Source: an uncultured Bacilli bacterium (lineage in GTDB: Bacteria; Bacillota_I; Bacilli_A; RF39; UBA660). Taken from it: a stretch of DNA of 34,525 bases. This document shows positions 1 to 8,231 of the stretch, piece by piece (the stretch's first letter is position 1; every line of letters starts with the position of its first letter). The stretch covers positions 1-34,525 of the forward strand of contig CALVZI010000030.1 in assembly GCA_944372485.1 (NCBI GenBank), written 5' to 3'. Both the position numbers and the translations under genes were made by a program. A model generated the notes under the pieces. It did not search any database, was not told where the DNA came from, and was given only the letters and a program-made list of their open reading frames with translations.

Positions 1-658
1 AACGGATCCATATATGTTCGAAGATAAGAGTAGTAGTGTAACAGGAACATTAAAAGATAATAGCGAAATAGGAGAATATGTAACATATGCTGGAAGAAAT
101 TATCGAGTAGTAGAAACTAGTGAATCAGGTACAAAATTAATACTTGATGGATATTATGATAGAAATAATGATGGAACAATAGAAGAATCAGATAAAATGG
201 TATATGGAACAAATTGTACATTGTGTACAACAATAAATGAAGATAATTTTATAAATTGGTTAAGTAATAATAATGAAACTGAAAAACAAAAACTTGCAAG
301 TACAACCTGGTATCGAGGAGATAATTGGACAGGTGGTAATTATAAAACAAATTTAGAAAGTATGAGTAATCCATACGAAGGAAGTGTAGGTTTAATAAGA
401 GTAGGAGAAATGTTATCAGGACAAAGTGAAACAATACTTTCAAAAAATCATACTGTTGCAAATGATTATAATAATGCACAAGATTATTGGACTGCAACAT
501 CATATAGTGCTTCTCAAGCTTGGAACGTGGGCTATGACGGTATTGCGAACGGCAATTCTCATTCCATTGCGGGTGGTGTGCGTCCAGTTATAAACATCTC
601 ATCTGAAATAACTATTACCGGAGGTAATGGTACTCCAAATAGTCCATATGAGATATAA
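1..658 (+). CDS. C-terminal part of a DGR-type variable surface protein (5' end outside window)
   Basis: The reading frame is already open at base 2 and reads T-D-P-Y-M-F-E-D, the same as the internal junction of the 601-residue protein at 15182-16987, so the ATG at 14 is not the real start. The 658 bases align without net gaps to 16330-16987. The visible part is one module: a linker rich in S/T/G, a paired-cysteine segment (NCTLCTT), then a C-terminal block with a WTAT-SYSAS-AW pattern ending in GGVRPVIN. This block resembles the C-type-lectin/formylglycine-generating-enzyme-like folds that DGRs diversify (inference from pattern). It ends at a TAA followed at once by a terminator hairpin. 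By analogy with the second copy, it probably has an N-terminal membrane anchor and an earlier module upstream of the window. The partner or ligand is unknown. Confidence 0.8.
   Translation, partial: TDPYMFEDKSSSVTGTLKDNSEIGEYVTYAGRNYRVVETSESGTKLILDGYYDRNNDGTIEESDKMVYGTNCTLCTTINEDNFINWLSNNNETEKQKLASTTWYRGDNWTGGNYKTNLESMSNPYEGSVGLIRVGEMLSGQSETILSKNHTVANDYNNAQDYWTATSYSASQAWNVGYDGIANGNSHSIAGGVRPVINISSEITITGGNGTPNSPYEI
515..574 (+). other. DGR-type variable repeat, copy A
   Basis: Positions correspond base for base to the variable repeats at 16208-16267 and 16844-16903. Most variable codons end in C or T (AAC, GGC, TAT, GAC, ATT, AAC, GGC, AAT, GGT), as expected when AAY codons of a template are mutated at adenines. 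This copy also differs from the other two at some third positions and at CAT versus GTG near the end, so it may derive from a different or older template. It is visibly more GC-rich than its flanks. Confidence 0.7.
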
Positions 659-670
659 AGGATTATACTA

Positions 671-697
671 AAAAAGATTCTATTTAAGAATCTTTTT
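671..697. terminator. Bidirectional intrinsic terminator
   Basis: A perfect 10-bp inverted repeat (AAAAAGATTC at 671-680, GAATCTTTTT at 688-697) has a 7-nt loop. It has T-runs on both sides, so it can end the variable-protein gene on the plus strand and rnhC on the minus strand. The rnhC stop codon (684-686) lies in the loop. Confidence 0.85.
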
Positions 698-1643
698 CTA
701 TTTGTAATTTAATTTTTTCAGTATTTTTAAAATTTAATTTTGCTATATCTTTTAATTTTTCAAAACCATATTTTTTAACTATTTTAACACCAGCTTCATC
801 TACACTTGTTCCAGCACCTTTAGGTAAAAACATATCAAGTGTTTCTCCTAATTTAGAAAACTCTTTAATAAAAATATATCTACTAATTAAAGATGCACAA
901 GCAACGGCTAATGATTTATCTTCACCCTTAGTCATAAAAGTAATATTTCTTACAACATTATTACTTTCTCTTAAATAATTATAGTAAATAAAACTTTTGG
1001 CAAATTCATCAACTATTATATAATCTACTTGATCATTTGTTTTATCTTTTAATTTTCCTAAAACTCTATTATGTAATATAGCTTTTATTTTATTCATATT
1101 GATATTTTCACTATACTTTGCATTATATTCTTTATTTGTTAGAATAATACTTTCATATGGTATTTTTTTTATTATTTCTGGTACTACTTTCAATATTTTT
1201 TCATCAGTCATTTTTTTAGAATCTTTTACGCCTAATTCTTCTAAAAATTTAATATTCTCTTTGTTTACATATGAAGCAGTTACAACAATTGGACCAAAAT
1301 AATCACCAGTACCAACTTCATCACTACCGATTGCGGAAGAATTATATATTTTAGGATCAATATAAATTTCTTTTTTATCTTTTTTCTTTTTATCATTAGA
1401 GTTTTTTTCTTCAACTTTTTTTCCTGGATTTAATTTTTGTTCCATTTGTTTCCATAAAGATGCATCAATATCAGCACTAATTCCTTGAAAAACAACTTTA
1501 CCAGATTCATATAAAGTTACAACAGTATCAGCTTCATCTGCTTGAAATACTGCATATGGTGGTGTTTTAGGTCTTTTTTTATCTTTAAAATATTCTATCA
1601 TTTTTTCTTGTGTATTTTTACTTAATTTTAATGTAATAGTCAT
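684..1643 (-). CDS. rnhC: Ribonuclease HIII
   Basis: Removes RNA from RNA/DNA hybrids in the cytoplasm during replication and repair. The 319-residue length is typical of RNase HIII. Residues 1 to about 85 form the N-terminal TBP-like substrate-binding domain, and a lysine-rich linker (about 74-92) precedes the type-2 RNase H catalytic domain. The family signature DEVGTGDYFGP is at 108-118 with D108 and E109. A further acidic residue sits in YIIVDEF (D212), and the EDKSLAVACASLISR helix is at about 241-255. The start is chosen because AGGAAGTGA lies just upstream of the ATG whose complement is at 1641-1643. The gene is divergent from the cvpA-like gene and convergent with the preceding variable-protein gene. 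Confidence 0.95.
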   Translation of the reverse strand: MTITLKLSKNTQEKMIEYFKDKKRPKTPPYAVFQADEADTVVTLYESGKVVFQGISADIDASLWKQMEQKLNPGKKVEEKNSNDKKKKDKKEIYIDPKIYNSSAIGSDEVGTGDYFGPIVVTASYVNKENIKFLEELGVKDSKKMTDEKILKVVPEIIKKIPYESIILTNKEYNAKYSENINMNKIKAILHNRVLGKLKDKTNDQVDYIIVDEFAKSFIYYNYLRESNNVVRNITFMTKGEDKSLAVACASLISRYIFIKEFSKLGETLDMFLPKGAGTSVDEAGVKIVKKYGFEKLKDIAKLNFKNTEKIKLQIEKDS

Positions 1644-1692
1644 AAAATCACTTCCTAATAATATTTTACCATAAAAATATAAATAATTTTAT

Positions 1693-1721
1693 TTTACTTT
1701 ATTTTTTCACAAAAATATAAT
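1693..1721 (+). promoter_or_regulatory. Sigma-A-type promoter of the cvpA-trxA pair
   Basis: TTTACT (1693-1698), a 17-nt spacer and TATAAT (1716-1721). A ribosome binding site GGAGG follows at 1733-1737, giving a short leader. Confidence 0.6.
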
Positions 1722-1743
1722 ATAATTATAATGGAGGTTGGTT

Positions 1744-2460
1744 ATGAACGTAGTTGATTTAATGATTGTACTAGTTATATTAATAGGTGCAATTATAGGT
1801 TTTAAACATGGATTTACAAGACAATTAGTGTCTTTCTTAGGAATATTAGTTATTACAGTAATTTCATTTGTATTTAAAAATTATATTTCTGAAATATTGT
1901 ATGAAAATTTACCATTCTTTAGTTTTGGGGGGATTTTTAAAGGCGTAACTGTACTAAATATATTAGTTTATGAAGTTATTGCTTTTCTAATCATTTTTAG
2001 TTTATTATCAATTATTTTTAGAATAGTTTTATTAATAACTAAAGTATTTGAGAAAATTTTAACATTTACAATAATTCTTGGAATACCATCTAAAATATTA
2101 GGTGCAGTAGTAGGTGCAGTACAATATTATATTATTTTATTTATAGTATTATATATTTGTTCACTACCATTCTTTACAAATAATATTTTTAAAGAAAGTG
2201 GGTATGCTAATAACATATTGAAACATACACCAATATTATCAAGTAATATTTCTAAAACAATGTCTGTGTTTGAAGACTTTGAAGAATTAAAAGAAAAATA
2301 CGAAGTAGTTGATGATGCTAATGAATTTAATTTAGAAACACTAGATTTATTCTTAAAATATAAAGTTATTACAGTAGAATCTACTGAAACATTAATAGAA
2401 CAAAAGAAATTAGATATAAAAAATATTGATAGTGTTTTAGATAAGTATAGGGAGGAATAA
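1744..2460 (+). CDS. cvpA: CvpA family integral membrane protein
   Basis: A 238-residue protein with hydrophobic segments at roughly residues 4-22, 28-46, 72-95 and 110-140, followed by a charged, non-membrane tail. The N-terminal pattern VDLMIVLVILIGAIIGFKHGFTRQLVS is typical of the CvpA (colicin V production) family, but broken up here only to identify it: VDL at the start, then GFKHGF after the first helix. The family's biochemical role is unsettled; it is linked to envelope homeostasis. The start is the ATG at 1744, because GGAGG (1733-1737) lies 6 nt upstream; a TTG at 1738 in the same frame is less likely. The gene ends 2 bases before trxA, so the two are probably co-transcribed. Confidence 0.8.
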   Translation: MNVVDLMIVLVILIGAIIGFKHGFTRQLVSFLGILVITVISFVFKNYISEILYENLPFFSFGGIFKGVTVLNILVYEVIAFLIIFSLLSIIFRIVLLITKVFEKILTFTIILGIPSKILGAVVGAVQYYIILFIVLYICSLPFFTNNIFKESGYANNILKHTPILSSNISKTMSVFEDFEELKEKYEVVDDANEFNLETLDLFLKYKVITVESTETLIEQKKLDIKNIDSVLDKYREE

Positions 2461-2462
2461 TA

Positions 2463-2753
2463 ATGGATAAATTTAATAATGAAATTAAAGAAGGAATTGT
2501 ATTAGTTGATTTTTATGCAACTTGGTGTGGACCATGTAAAATGCAATCACCAATTATTGATAGTTTAAAAGAAGAGAGAAGTGACATCAAAATTATGAAA
2601 GTTGATGTTGATAAAGAAGAAGATGTTGCAAGAACTTATGGTATTATGAGTATTCCAACATTAATGTTATTTAAAGATGGAAAAGAAGTTGCAAAAAATG
2701 TTGGTTTTATGCCAAAAGAAGTTTTAACTGATTGGATTAATGAAAATAGATAA
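2463..2753 (+). CDS. trxA: Thioredoxin
   Basis: A small 96-residue thioredoxin-fold protein for disulfide reduction in the cytoplasm. The redox-active motif W21-C22-G23-P24-C25 follows the usual beta strand VLVDFYAT. The buried Asp (D16) and the cis-proline loop SIPT (P65) are both present. The length is slightly under the usual 105 residues, with a short N-terminus. It has no signal peptide or extra domain. The start follows GGAGG at the end of the cvpA-like gene (2451-2455), so translation is likely coupled. Confidence 0.93.
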   Translation: MDKFNNEIKEGIVLVDFYATWCGPCKMQSPIIDSLKEERSDIKIMKVDVDKEEDVARTYGIMSIPTLMLFKDGKEVAKNVGFMPKEVLTDWINENR

Positions 2754-2762
2754 TTGTAACAA

Positions 2763-2800
2763 AAAAGTCATAACAAATTGAAGTTATGGCTTTTATTTTT
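2763..2800. terminator. Intrinsic terminator after trxA, shared with the convergent gene
   Basis: AAAAGTCATAAC (2763-2774) pairs with GTTATGGCTTTT (2783-2794), a 12-bp stem with one G-T wobble and an 8-nt loop. T-rich sequence follows on the plus strand and an A-run precedes it. It overlaps the stop codon of the minus-strand gene. Confidence 0.85.
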
Positions 2801-3518
2801 TTATTTTTTGTAATCTAAATTTAATTTTATTTATTAAACTATTATCATACGCTTGGAATTCTTCATAAATTCTTTTAAAGACAATTGGTAGGTCTTCATA
2901 TTCCATAGTCAATGCACTGTAAAATTTATTAGGGATTTTATTTAGTTCAACTTCTTTTAGTTTATTATCAACTTGTTTTATTAAAAATTGTTCATTTAAA
3001 TTAAATTTTAATACATAAGTTTCTTGATTAGGTAAATCTTGAACCTCAATCATATAATAAGAATTATTAAAAAATAAATCAATACTTTCATTTGTAAAAG
3101 TTTTATCGATAACTTTTTTTAAATTATGATCTTCTTCAATTTGTTCTAAAAGATAATTATCTTCACTAGCAACAGTTTCAAAATAAGTATTACTTGTAAC
3201 ACCGTTTTTTGTTGGAATTGGGTCATTACTTTTATAATAAGTTACCTGGTTACCATTCGCATCTGTGATGTTTAAAGCTAAATCATAATTGTTTTCTGCT
3301 TCTTTAATTTCAACAGGATTTTCTTCATCAAAATCTAAATATGATTTATTCATTTGTTCTTGAATTGGTTCTAATTTTTTTTGAATAACGGCTTCTTCAA
3401 CAGTATCTATATTATCGTTATTTTTTACATCATCTTTATAAGTTATGTTAATTCTATCTTTATAGTAATTTAATAATTTAATAAATTCATCTAATGTTAT
3501 TTGATTTTTTTCTTTCAT
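2793..3518 (-). CDS. Protein of unknown function, 241 residues
   Basis: Not recognised. The product is acidic and hydrophilic, with no signal peptide or membrane helix visible. The first 20 residues (LDEFIKLLNYYKDRI) look helical. A central part around residues 85-150 has ITDANGNQVTYYKS, which resembles beta-strand-and-turn structure. The C-terminus is basic (INKIKFRLQKIKK). The ATG at 3516-3518 is preceded on its strand by a strong AAGGGGG site, and there is a good promoter upstream, so it is very likely a real, single-gene transcript. It lies alone between trxA and rsmE and faces away from rsmE. No function is proposed. Confidence 0.75.
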   Translation of the reverse strand: MKEKNQITLDEFIKLLNYYKDRINITYKDDVKNNDNIDTVEEAVIQKKLEPIQEQMNKSYLDFDEENPVEIKEAENNYDLALNITDANGNQVTYYKSNDPIPTKNGVTSNTYFETVASEDNYLLEQIEEDHNLKKVIDKTFTNESIDLFFNNSYYMIEVQDLPNQETYVLKFNLNEQFLIKQVDNKLKEVELNKIPNKFYSALTMEYEDLPIVFKRIYEEFQAYDNSLINKIKFRLQKIKK

Positions 3519-3537
3519 ATTTTTGCCCCCTTAAATG

Positions 3538-3566
3538 AGTATATGACTTTTCAATAGAAAAGTAAA
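3538..3566 (-). promoter_or_regulatory. Promoter of the minus-strand unknown gene with an operator-like palindrome
   Basis: Read on the minus strand: TTTACT (complement of 3561-3566), 17 nt, TATACT (complement of 3538-3543). The spacer holds a perfect inverted repeat, ACTTTTC (3546-3552) and GAAAAGT (3557-3563) around AATA. This is a plausible repressor site, though the binding protein is unknown. Confidence 0.6.
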
Positions 3567-3593
3567 GTAATATACCCAAATTTTCATCTTTTT

Positions 3594-3623
3594 TTCACAA
3601 ATAAATCTAAAATATTGTATAAT
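3594..3623 (+). promoter_or_regulatory. Promoter upstream of rsmE
   Basis: TTCACA (3594-3599), 18-nt spacer, TATAAT (3618-3623). It lies 16 bases before the rsmE start codon and probably drives rsmE, the anchored unknown and mtaB. Confidence 0.55.
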
Positions 3624-3639
3624 GTAGTTGGTGATTAAT

Positions 3640-4353
3640 GTGCAGAGATATTTTGCTTATAAAAAAGAATTTGATAATTTTGTTTTAGAAGAATATGATA
3701 CTCATCATATAACTAAAGTAATGCGACTTAACATTGGTGATTTAATTGAAGTTGTTTATGACTCTGTTTGTTATGAATGTGAGATTGTTGGTGTTTCTAA
3801 AAATATAATGGTTAAAAAAATTAAAGAAATACAAAAACAAGAAAAAGAATTTGGAGAAATAACTTTGGTTATACCTGTTTTAAAAGAATTTAAAATGGAT
3901 CTAATATTACAAAAAGCAACCGAACTTGGAATTGATAATATTATTCCGATTCGAACTGAAAGATCAGTTGTTAAAATTGATAGTAAAAAAGAAGAAAAAA
4001 AGTTAGAAAGATGGAAGAGTATCGTTAAAGAAGCAAGTGAACAATCTAAACGTTTAACGATACCTAATATTTCTAATATTAAAGATATAAAAGATTTAAA
4101 AAATATTGATGGTGATAAAATAATTTGTTCTACTAGAGAACCTAAAAATAATCTAAAAATATTTTTGCAAAAGCATAATAAGTATGATAAAATGTTATTA
4201 GTAGTAGGTCCTGAAGGTGGCTTTACTTTAAAAGAAGAAAATGCTTTTATAGACAATGGTTTTATACCTGTTACTTTAGGTAAAAATATTATGCGGGTTG
4301 AAACGGTGCCACTTTTCTGTTTGAGTGCTATTATGTATGAATTTATGGAGTGA
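3640..4353 (+). CDS. rsmE: 16S rRNA (uracil1498-N3)-methyltransferase
   Basis: Methylates U1498 of 16S rRNA, using S-adenosylmethionine through a SPOUT-class trefoil knot. The N-terminal PUA-like part begins MQRYFAYKKEF and has the family's HHITKVMR segment. The SAM-binding motif GPEGG is at about residues 190-194, followed by the LGKNIMRVET knot segment. The length of 237 residues is normal. The GTG at 3640 is chosen because it gives the canonical MQRYF start and has GGTGAT (3630-3635) upstream. A TTG at 3628 and a GTG at 3631 in the same frame overlap that site. The stop is 4 bases before the next gene. Confidence 0.92.
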   Translation: MQRYFAYKKEFDNFVLEEYDTHHITKVMRLNIGDLIEVVYDSVCYECEIVGVSKNIMVKKIKEIQKQEKEFGEITLVIPVLKEFKMDLILQKATELGIDNIIPIRTERSVVKIDSKKEEKKLERWKSIVKEASEQSKRLTIPNISNIKDIKDLKNIDGDKIICSTREPKNNLKIFLQKHNKYDKMLLVVGPEGGFTLKEENAFIDNGFIPVTLGKNIMRVETVPLFCLSAIMYEFME

Positions 4354-4357
4354 TAAG

Positions 4358-5002
4358 ATGGATAGTAAAATGTTTGTATTAATAATTTTAATTGTTGCTT
4401 TTGTTCTTTTAATTTGTTGTTTTGTTTATTTATCTTACGCTAAAAAACAACAAGAAAAATATGAAGAAAAGTTAATTAAAGAAATAAAGAAAAATAAAGA
4501 AGTTGAAAGTCCTAAAGAAGAATTTAAACCAAAGAAAAATCAAGTCGATTTAGAAGCAATGTTGGAAAAAATGCAACAAGATTTAGAAGGGCAAAATAAA
4601 GACAAGGTTGCCAACTTTGAACAAGAACAAGAAGATACTTCAATTATTAGTTATAAAGAATTAAAAAAAGCTGTAGAAGAGTTTGATGAAAGTGAAGAAT
4701 TAGCTCAAGAAGAAAGTCCAATTTCGGTACAAGATGTTCTTGCTATGCGTAAAGAAGAGATAGAAAAACAAGAAGATCCAATTCTTTCAATGTTAGATAA
4801 AAAGAGCAATTCTAAAGAAGCTAAGAAATTTCACAATACTGATTTTATCTCACCAATCTATGGAAAACAAGAAACTAAAACAGAATATCCTAAAGTTCCT
4901 GTTTATGAAGAACAAGAAGAGATTTTAAGTGTATTAAATGATGATACTCTAGAAAATGAAAAGTTTTTAAATGAGTTAAAAGATTTTCGTAAGCAATTAT
5001 AG
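4358..5002 (+). CDS. Single-pass membrane protein of unknown function
   Basis: Not recognised as a named family. From the ATG at 4358 (GGAG at 4347-4350) the 214-residue product has one strongly hydrophobic segment at about residues 5-27. A lysine- and glutamate-rich stretch with predicted coiled-coil character (about 28-150) follows, then a tail with NTDFISPIYGKQ. The topology looks like an N-terminal anchor with a long cytoplasmic acidic domain, since lysines follow the helix. An ATG at 4325 in the same frame lies inside rsmE and lacks a ribosome binding site. It is sandwiched between rsmE and mtaB in an apparent operon. Confidence 0.75.
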   Translation: MDSKMFVLIILIVAFVLLICCFVYLSYAKKQQEKYEEKLIKEIKKNKEVESPKEEFKPKKNQVDLEAMLEKMQQDLEGQNKDKVANFEQEQEDTSIISYKELKKAVEEFDESEELAQEESPISVQDVLAMRKEEIEKQEDPILSMLDKKSNSKEAKKFHNTDFISPIYGKQETKTEYPKVPVYEEQEEILSVLNDDTLENEKFLNELKDFRKQL

Positions 5003-5016
5003 AAGGTTGTGATAAC

Positions 5017-6306
5017 ATGAGTTTTAAAATATTAACACTAGGTTGTAAAGTAAATACTTATGAATCTAATGTTATGCGTGAATTACTTTTAAAAGAAGGA
5101 TATAAAGAAGTAGGACATAAAGAACCTGCTGATATTGTAATAATTAATACTTGTTCAGTTACTAATGTTGCTGATCAAAAATCACGAAAAATGATACGTA
5201 AAAGTGCAAAAGAAAATCCTAAAGTTTTATGTGTTGTTGGATGTATGAGTCAACACGAATATGAAACACTAGAAGAACTAGATTGTATTGATATATTACT
5301 TGGTAATAGTGGTAAGAGTAATATAGTTTTATATATTAAAGAGCTTTTAAAAACAAATAAGAAAATAGTTGATATAAAAAATTTAAATGAAACACCTTTT
5401 GAAGATATGAATTTAGTTAATTTTAATCAAACAAGAGCTTTTGTAAAAATTGAAGATGGTTGTGAAAACTTTTGTACTTATTGTATTATTCCATATACTA
5501 GAGGACCTGTTAAAAGTAGACGTAGAGAAAATATTTTAGAAGAAGTTTGTGAACTAGTTAGGCATGGTCACAAAGAAGTTGTTTTAACAGGGATTCATAC
5601 TGGACATTATGGAAGTGATTTAAAAGATTTAACTTTAACTTCACTTCTTGAAGATTTAATAAAAATACCAGGATTAGAACGTATTCGTATTTCTTCAATT
5701 GAGATGAATGAAATAACTAGTGATATGTTAAAGTTAATGCATGATAATAAAGTTTTAGTAAGACATATGCATATTCCTTTACAAAGTGGAAGTGAAGATA
5801 TTTTAAAAGCTATGCATCGTAAATATACTAAACAAGAATTTATTGATAAAATTAGTGAAATTAGAAGTTATATGCCTGATATTTCAATTACAACTGATGT
5901 TATAGTTGGTTTTCCAGGTGAAACTGAAGAATTATTTAATGAAACAATTGAAATAGTTAAAAAAATTGGTTTTGCTAAAATTCATGTTTTTCCATATTCT
6001 AAACGTAATGGAACTGTTGCAGCTACTTTAGAAAATCAAGTTCCAGAAAATATAAAAAAGGAACGTGTTCACAAATTACTTAGTGTTTCTAAAGATTTAG
6101 AAAATAATTATATGAATAAGTTTATTGGAAAAGTTATTACTTTTTTACCAGAAATAGAAAAAGATGGATATATTATTGGTCATACTGGTAATTATTTATT
6201 AGTAAAAGTACCAGGAACTAAAGATGATTTAAATAAAATTATTAAAGTTGTTTTAACTAATAATGAATATCCATATATGAAAGGAGAAATGTATGCCGAA
6301 ATTTAG
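5017..6306 (+). CDS. mtaB: tRNA threonylcarbamoyladenosine (t6A37) methylthiotransferase MtaB
   Basis: Radical-SAM enzyme converting t6A to ms2t6A at tRNA position 37. The N-terminal methylthiotransferase domain carries its three cluster cysteines at C10 (LGCKVN), C46 (NTCSVTN) and C76 (GCMSQ). The radical-SAM CxxxCxxC motif is C149-C153-C156 (CENFCTYC). A TRAM-type RNA-binding domain fills the last 70 residues. The GCKVN and LTGIHTGHYG segments favour MtaB over MiaB. The 429-residue length is normal. Its last 14 bases overlap the following glycosyltransferase gene, whose AAGGAG lies inside mtaB, so the glycan genes may be read through from this operon. Confidence 0.93.
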   Translation: MSFKILTLGCKVNTYESNVMRELLLKEGYKEVGHKEPADIVIINTCSVTNVADQKSRKMIRKSAKENPKVLCVVGCMSQHEYETLEELDCIDILLGNSGKSNIVLYIKELLKTNKKIVDIKNLNETPFEDMNLVNFNQTRAFVKIEDGCENFCTYCIIPYTRGPVKSRRRENILEEVCELVRHGHKEVVLTGIHTGHYGSDLKDLTLTSLLEDLIKIPGLERIRISSIEMNEITSDMLKLMHDNKVLVRHMHIPLQSGSEDILKAMHRKYTKQEFIDKISEIRSYMPDISITTDVIVGFPGETEELFNETIEIVKKIGFAKIHVFPYSKRNGTVAATLENQVPENIKKERVHKLLSVSKDLENNYMNKFIGKVITFLPEIEKDGYIIGHTGNYLLVKVPGTKDDLNKIIKVVLTNNEYPYMKGEMYAEI

Positions 6307-7258
6307 TATTATAGTACCTGTTTATAATGTTGAAGATTATATTGAAAAATGTTTAGATTCAATTTGTAATCAAACATTTGAAGATTTCGAAGTAATTGTT
6401 GTAAATGATGGAACTAAAGATAATTCAGGTTATTTTATTGATGAATTTGCTAAAAAGGATAAAAGAATACGTTCATTTAAAAAACGTAATGGGGGATTAT
6501 CAAGTGCTCGTAATTTTGGTGTAAAAAAAGCTCGTGGAGCTTATATACTTTTTGTTGATAGTGATGATTGTATTGAAAAAGATTTATTAAAAAAACTTAA
6601 TGCAGTAATTGAAAAGAATAAAGATTTAGATTTAATTCGTTTTCAAATAAATGAAGTTAATGAATATACGAATAAATCTCAAAAGTTAGATAGTACCGTT
6701 TTTGATGTTTGTAGTGGGGAAGTTGGTTTTGTTAAATTAACAACTAATTCTTTATTAGAACCAGCTTGGGCTTATGCTTATAAAAGTGATTTCTTTAAAA
6801 AATATAATTTTATGTATGCTAGTGGTAAGTTACACGAAGATTTTGGTTTAACACCATATATAATTGTTAAAGCAAAAAAAATGTGTTCTATAGATTATTA
6901 TGGTTATAATTATTTAATTCGTGAAAATAGTATTATGACTAGTGCTAGTGAAGATAAATTAATTGCTCGTGCTAATGATACTTTATATCACTTTGATAAT
7001 TTATTAAAATGGATTGATGAAGATAAAAGTGTTAGTGAGGACACAAAAAAAGTATTTCGTAGTTTTATTGCTAATGTATTAATTTCTAAATCAATAATTG
7101 TTCCAAAAGCTTATTTAAAATTTTATATTAAAGAATTAAAGAAAAGAAATATTAGTAAATATTTACTTTCTAATAATATTCCAAGATTAGTAAAAAAATT
7201 AGTTATTAAATTTGATTTAGATTTATATATAAATAAAGTTTCTAGAAAAATTAGTTAG
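6293..7258 (+). CDS. Family 2 glycosyltransferase
   Basis: A GT-A fold glycosyltransferase (GT2, EpsJ/CpsJ-like) expected to add a sugar to a lipid-linked glycan on the cytoplasmic face. It starts with the canonical strand FSIIVPVYNVEDYIEKCLDS; VVNDGTKDNS is at 36-45 and the metal-binding D89-S90-D91-D92 follows GAYILFV. Residues after about 210 form a basic helical tail. The length is 321 residues. The ATG at 6293 has AAGGAG 6 nt upstream. It is closely related to the next gene (same start, same DSDD position), so the pair probably arose by duplication. The donor sugar cannot be read from the sequence. Confidence 0.9.
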   Translation: MPKFSIIVPVYNVEDYIEKCLDSICNQTFEDFEVIVVNDGTKDNSGYFIDEFAKKDKRIRSFKKRNGGLSSARNFGVKKARGAYILFVDSDDCIEKDLLKKLNAVIEKNKDLDLIRFQINEVNEYTNKSQKLDSTVFDVCSGEVGFVKLTTNSLLEPAWAYAYKSDFFKKYNFMYASGKLHEDFGLTPYIIVKAKKMCSIDYYGYNYLIRENSIMTSASEDKLIARANDTLYHFDNLLKWIDEDKSVSEDTKKVFRSFIANVLISKSIIVPKAYLKFYIKELKKRNISKYLLSNNIPRLVKKLVIKFDLDLYINKVSRKIS

Positions 7259-7268
7259 GAGAATTATT

Positions 7269-8231
7269 ATGCCTAAAATTAGTGTTATTGTACCAGTTTA
7301 TAATGTTGAAGCTTATTTAGAAAAAAGTTTAAATAGTTTAAAAAATCAAACATTTAAAGATTTAGAATTTATTATTGTGGATGATGGAAGTACTGATGGT
7401 AGTGCTAAAATTATTAAAGAATTTGTTAAAAGTGATAAACGTTTTAGTTACCATAAAAAGAAAAATGGTGGTTTAAGTGATGCCAGAAATTATGGTATGA
7501 AGTATGCAACTGGTAAGTATCTTGCTTTTTTAGATAGTGATGACTATATTGACTTAGATTTATATGAAAAGATGTATGAAAAAGCAGTAGAAACTAAAGC
7601 TGATGTTGTTGAAGCAGACTTTATTTGGGAATACCCAAATAAACAAGTAAAAGATATTAGTAAAGTAACTGATTTAGGTAGATTACTAGTTGATATTAGA
7701 GTTGTTGCTTGGAACAAATTATATAAAAAATCTTTGATTGATAAAATTGGCGTTAAATTTTCAAAAGGATTACGTTATGAAGATGTTGATTGGTGCTATA
7801 AAATAGTTCCATATATAAAAAAATTTGCTAGTGTTCATGGTACATATATTCACTATATTCAAAGACCAAATTCAATTGCTAATACACAAAATGAAAAAGT
7901 TAGAGATATTTATAAAATATTAGAAAATGCAGTTATATATTATCAAGAAAATAATTTATTAAATAAATATTTTTATGAATTAGAATATTCTTGTTTAAGA
8001 ATTATTTATGGTAGTTCTTTTTTAAGAGTTATGGGAATTAATAATAAAAAACTTAGAAATAGTATTATTAAAGAAGGAACTGATTTTTTAAATAAATATT
8101 TTCCTAATTATCAAAAAAATATTTATTTATTAAGTGATAAAACAAAAAAGAATTATTATTATCGAACTATTAATTCTTTGACACTTCCAATATATATAAA
8201 ACTATTTAGATTATTAAAGAAGGTGAAGTAA
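7269..8231 (+). CDS. Family 2 glycosyltransferase
   Basis: A second GT2 of 320 residues, similar along its length to its upstream neighbour. It has KISVIVPVYNVEAYLEKS at the N-terminus, VDDGSTDGS at 37-45, NGGLSDARNYG and D89-S90-D91-D92. The C-terminal half has the RYEDVDWCYKI segment often seen in this family as the acceptor-side acidic motif. The start follows AGGAGAATTATT. Its stop overlaps the next start by one base (TAATG), so translation is coupled to the membrane polymerase-like gene. The specificity is unknown. Confidence 0.9.
   Translation: MPKISVIVPVYNVEAYLEKSLNSLKNQTFKDLEFIIVDDGSTDGSAKIIKEFVKSDKRFSYHKKKNGGLSDARNYGMKYATGKYLAFLDSDDYIDLDLYEKMYEKAVETKADVVEADFIWEYPNKQVKDISKVTDLGRLLVDIRVVAWNKLYKKSLIDKIGVKFSKGLRYEDVDWCYKIVPYIKKFASVHGTYIHYIQRPNSIANTQNEKVRDIYKILENAVIYYQENNLLNKYFYELEYSCLRIIYGSSFLRVMGINNKKLRNSIIKEGTDFLNKYFPNYQKNIYLLSDKTKKNYYYRTINSLTLPIYIKLFRLLKKVK

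Noticed and set aside
3771-4256. 161-codon minus-strand frame opposite rsmE
   Set aside because: Fully inside a well-supported gene, with no promoter or ribosome binding site and a serine/isoleucine-rich product typical of antisense frames.
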